Of a stretch of 64,000 nucleotides of DNA, positions 61,101 through 64,000 are shown piece by piece. Position 1 is the first letter of the stretch. Each line of letters opens with the position of its first letter. The notes beneath the pieces were generated by a model. It was not told the DNA's origin, made no database searches, and saw only the letters and a program-made list of their open reading frames with translations. A program made the position numbers and the translations under genes. The stretch is from Pyronema omphalodes. Its lineage: Eukaryota > Ascomycota > Pezizomycetes > Pezizales > Pyronemataceae. Location: contig JAJJXM010000011.1 in NCBI GenBank assembly GCA_024516155.1, positions 653,501 through 717,500 on the forward strand, read 5' to 3'.

Positions 61101-64000
61101 GAGGAACCACATGGGGGGGGGGTCACTTGATGGTTAGCTTTGAGAAAAAACTAGTTGGCTGGTATTCATTGTCTTATGGGCTAGCTTATGACAAACATCT
61201 TGTATTAACCAATATTGTTTAGTCGAATATTGCTTTATCCAGGTAATTTTAACACGTAGCTACTCCTTGTCTTGGCTTGAAAAAATTGGTATGAGCGTAG
61301 CTAAAATGTTCGAACTAGATGGCTTTTTATTTGAGAACTTTATATTTTTAAGCTATTCATAATTCAGACAGTCTCACCAAATTGCGGAAGATCGGAGACT
61401 CCCAGTGACGTACAAGCGATTGCATAGACTACAAATATGTCCCATTTCCTCAGTTCTTGCGATATTTTATCCACTGAGTAATCCATTTTCTTCAAGTGTG
61501 TGCGCTGGTAACGTGGTATGGGGAAGATCTGCTCGGTAATGCCACGTTAGGCAATTGTGGGGAAGTATTTATTCGCACCCTCATTATGCACGAGAGACGA
61601 TTGGACGGTGATGCTTCATGATGCGCACAGACGAGCAGCCAGATTTTCAAAATAACCACCTAAAACCCCGCTCGGCAATTTGTGTGATCGCGTGGTAAAT
61701 ATAACGCAGCGCTGTTGGTGTCTTAAAGCAGCGGCATGAGAAATTTCTTGGCACCCCAGCGCAAAGCAAAGCAATGCAAACGATTATGCAGGTGCCTCAT
61801 GCCACACAAAGACGAACGTTGACCTGCGCATGACTCAAAGTTTAGCCTTGTAAGCACATATATGGTCACCATACGATACGAGCACGGGTATCGTACATCA
61901 GACCACCCTTTTGTTGAAGAAAACTTCTCAATCACGCCACACCCATTTGTTCTTTTTGCTACGGGTTGATTATTCACCAGTCGATCACCCAAGGAAGATA
62001 ATTCTTACCATGGATGGATACTAAGACAAAAGTAGTAGATAGGGAATTAAATATTTTCAGGGTTTGCGTCATTGACTTTTCTGAGAAGTCCTCCGTCAGG
62101 CCACTTTTTGTTTTTGATCAATAGATCACATTTCGTGTCCTCACTCTGTGATTTTTAGGTCCGGGTGTCATTATTTAATGCATTGTTAGGGTTATGTAGA
62201 GCCTGAATTTGGCAGCTGCCAAGGCCCGAGCCGTACGAACAGAACCTCTGAACTGGCAACATCTATTCTACTCTCTAATTATCCACCATTGTCTACATAC
62301 CTGCACCTATTGCGACAAGTTACTAGGTAAGTGATATCTCGGCAATGTCTTGAGAAGTACATAATGGTTGATTAAGAGATTATCCGTTCTTCAGTAGCGT
62401 ATAAAATTCTAGACGTACTAGCTTGAACATTACGAGAATCAAGGAACGTGAGAAAATACAGTTTATGTCCTTTATCTTATAAAAACACAATCACAACTTA
62501 TCTTTGTTTTCTTATTTACATATTGTGAATACTTATTGCCCTCGCGAAGGCAGTTAGAGGAAAAGAAAGTACAAGATCTCTGTTCAAGGTTGCGTAAACG
62601 GACACTGTGGGGAATTTTATGTGTGGAGTCTTCAGGATTCAAGCGAATGAATATGTCTACGTTGATTTCCTTGTGTATATTTTGGTCAATCCTTGTAGGT
62701 CATGATTATTAGTTTATCCGTAAGTCACTACGCCTCAGTATTGATACTCGGCTAATTGAAGCATAGCCTTGGGAATTGGATCTATGATCGGGCATCTTGG
62801 ATATTTTTGTAATGTTGTTTGACCAGCTATGAATAGTTGCCGCTCTCCTGATGCTGGCACAGAATTGTAGGTCATGAGAGGGAAAACTAGCTTGACTTAT
62901 CCATTGCATTTACGTATACGGGTATTCCGAGAAGATCATAACTAAGCCTGTTAATGTTCTGAGACAAGGAAATCCTCCAGCTGTCGTCAGGATTCAGCCG
63001 TGTGCCGGATAGGGGTCAATGCATTGTCACAATGGTTGCCGTGAGCCTGGCCAAATCGTAGTTGAGTATCAACTCGTCTAGTCGGGTATGTTGTACGTAG
63101 AAACATGTTGAATATTCTGAAAAATTGTTCATAGCCCTGATATTGTAATGCATTACCTGCGGTAAACCACAGTGCATCGCAGCACGGCTCAATCTGGCCT
63201 GGCCTCAGTTGGCATATAAACTGTCACTCAAGATCTGTGGGCTTTTCAAACTAGGCTCAGGCCGAGTCAAGATTGGCCAGGCTAGGCCTATTGTAATTAC
63301 TGTCTTTGCCAAAGAGGCCCGCACAACATATCACTCGTGTGATTTGACCCTATCTTGTTATTCGGCCCCAATTTAGGTTTCCATACTAACTGTTTGATTT
63401 TCCATATAATATATTTCACACGGAGGCCAAAAATTTTAAATTGGCAGTTGATTTTTTATTGATTATCTGACACATGGATGGCGCTTTTTTCTGTGAATTC
63501 TACAACCAGTTTACCGTGTTAATTTATAAATGACGTTTCTATAACGTATATCAACGTGGGAATATTCGGGGGGTAAATTTTGAATGGGTCTATTGGGAGT
63601 TATGTCGAGCCGTTATTTGATCTTAACGTCAGTATCTAGTTGTATCATATTTTTGCCCGCCTTCGTCAACCAAATAACCAAATCCGTAGTATTCTGCACC
63701 TTAGACGATCTTGTGTCGTTGATTTAAGGTTATTAGCAATCTCCTGCGCTGCAGAATCACGAATCGCGTAATAAAGCCCCCGGGGGTTTCGCCACTAAGA
63801 TCCGAAATCGCGACAGTCCGTAAGCCGAGGAATGTTACGATTTCAACCAGATGTCGTTAAATCACTTCTAGGACTTAGGGCTCTTCTTGCCTATGTGCTT
63901 GCTGGCTTGCTTGCTTTTTCATTTCCCCGCCATCTACTATGCTTTGGTTGCTGCCAGATCTGATCTAGTCCATAAGTAGACGAGTCGAATGAGATGTGCG
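61101..64000. other. Non-coding stretch at the right end of the window
   Basis: No gene, tRNA or transposon recognised. The longest open frames are 66-89 codons with random-looking composition. Confidence 0.55.

Overview
The window looks like a chromosome segment of a filamentous ascomycete; a Leotiomycete is my guess from overall feel, not proven. The evidence is short spliceosomal introns (49-194 nt) with GTANGT-type donors, CTAAC-like branch sites and CAG/TAG acceptors, pyrimidine-rich gene upstream regions, a fungal Ty1/copia element, and fungal-type proteins. Genes are sparse. Four intact spliced genes and two broken ones sit in long non-coding stretches rich in repeats.

1-18 kb: a repeat of about 1.87 kb is present twice in opposite orientation (48-7452 and 16049-17922). 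The left copy was invaded by an 80-bp micro-MITE (325-404) and by a complete Ty1/copia retrotransposon (1098-6541, minus strand, identical 161-bp LTRs, 5-bp target duplication). The right copy keeps the empty site of both insertions. The retrotransposon has three unusual expression features: a single UGA between gag and pol, a primer site matching the anticodon arm of initiator tRNA-Met, and an apparent 395-nt spliceosomal intron between integrase and reverse transcriptase. Between the repeat arms lies one intact gene for a four-helix membrane protein (12645-14406).

18-28.4 kb: a decayed Hsp30-type small heat-shock gene, a 14-bp minisatellite, and a 4-kb satellite complex. In that complex a core of about 113 bp recurs 12 times as a full unit, with degenerate copies at both edges, and the slots between cores carry different simple arrays. 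Next come a Cdt1-like replication-licensing gene broken by three frame changes, a foldback-like element made of dozens of TAAACACC/GGTGTTTA motifs (about 26281-27904), and a 394-bp inverted-repeat element.

28.4-47.4 kb: a long empty stretch, a three-exon gene for a 928-aa low-complexity acidic and Met/Gly/Gln-rich protein (37671-40568), and a nine-exon CAMKL-type protein kinase of 732 aa (44446-47370).

47.4-64 kb: mostly non-coding, with a candidate tRNA-derived SINE and stretches that look like decayed genes. It ends with a three-exon gene for an RRM plus YTH-domain RNA-binding protein (58976-61100), an m6A-reader-type architecture. The last 2.9 kb hold nothing I can assign. The intact genes show no sign of forming one pathway.
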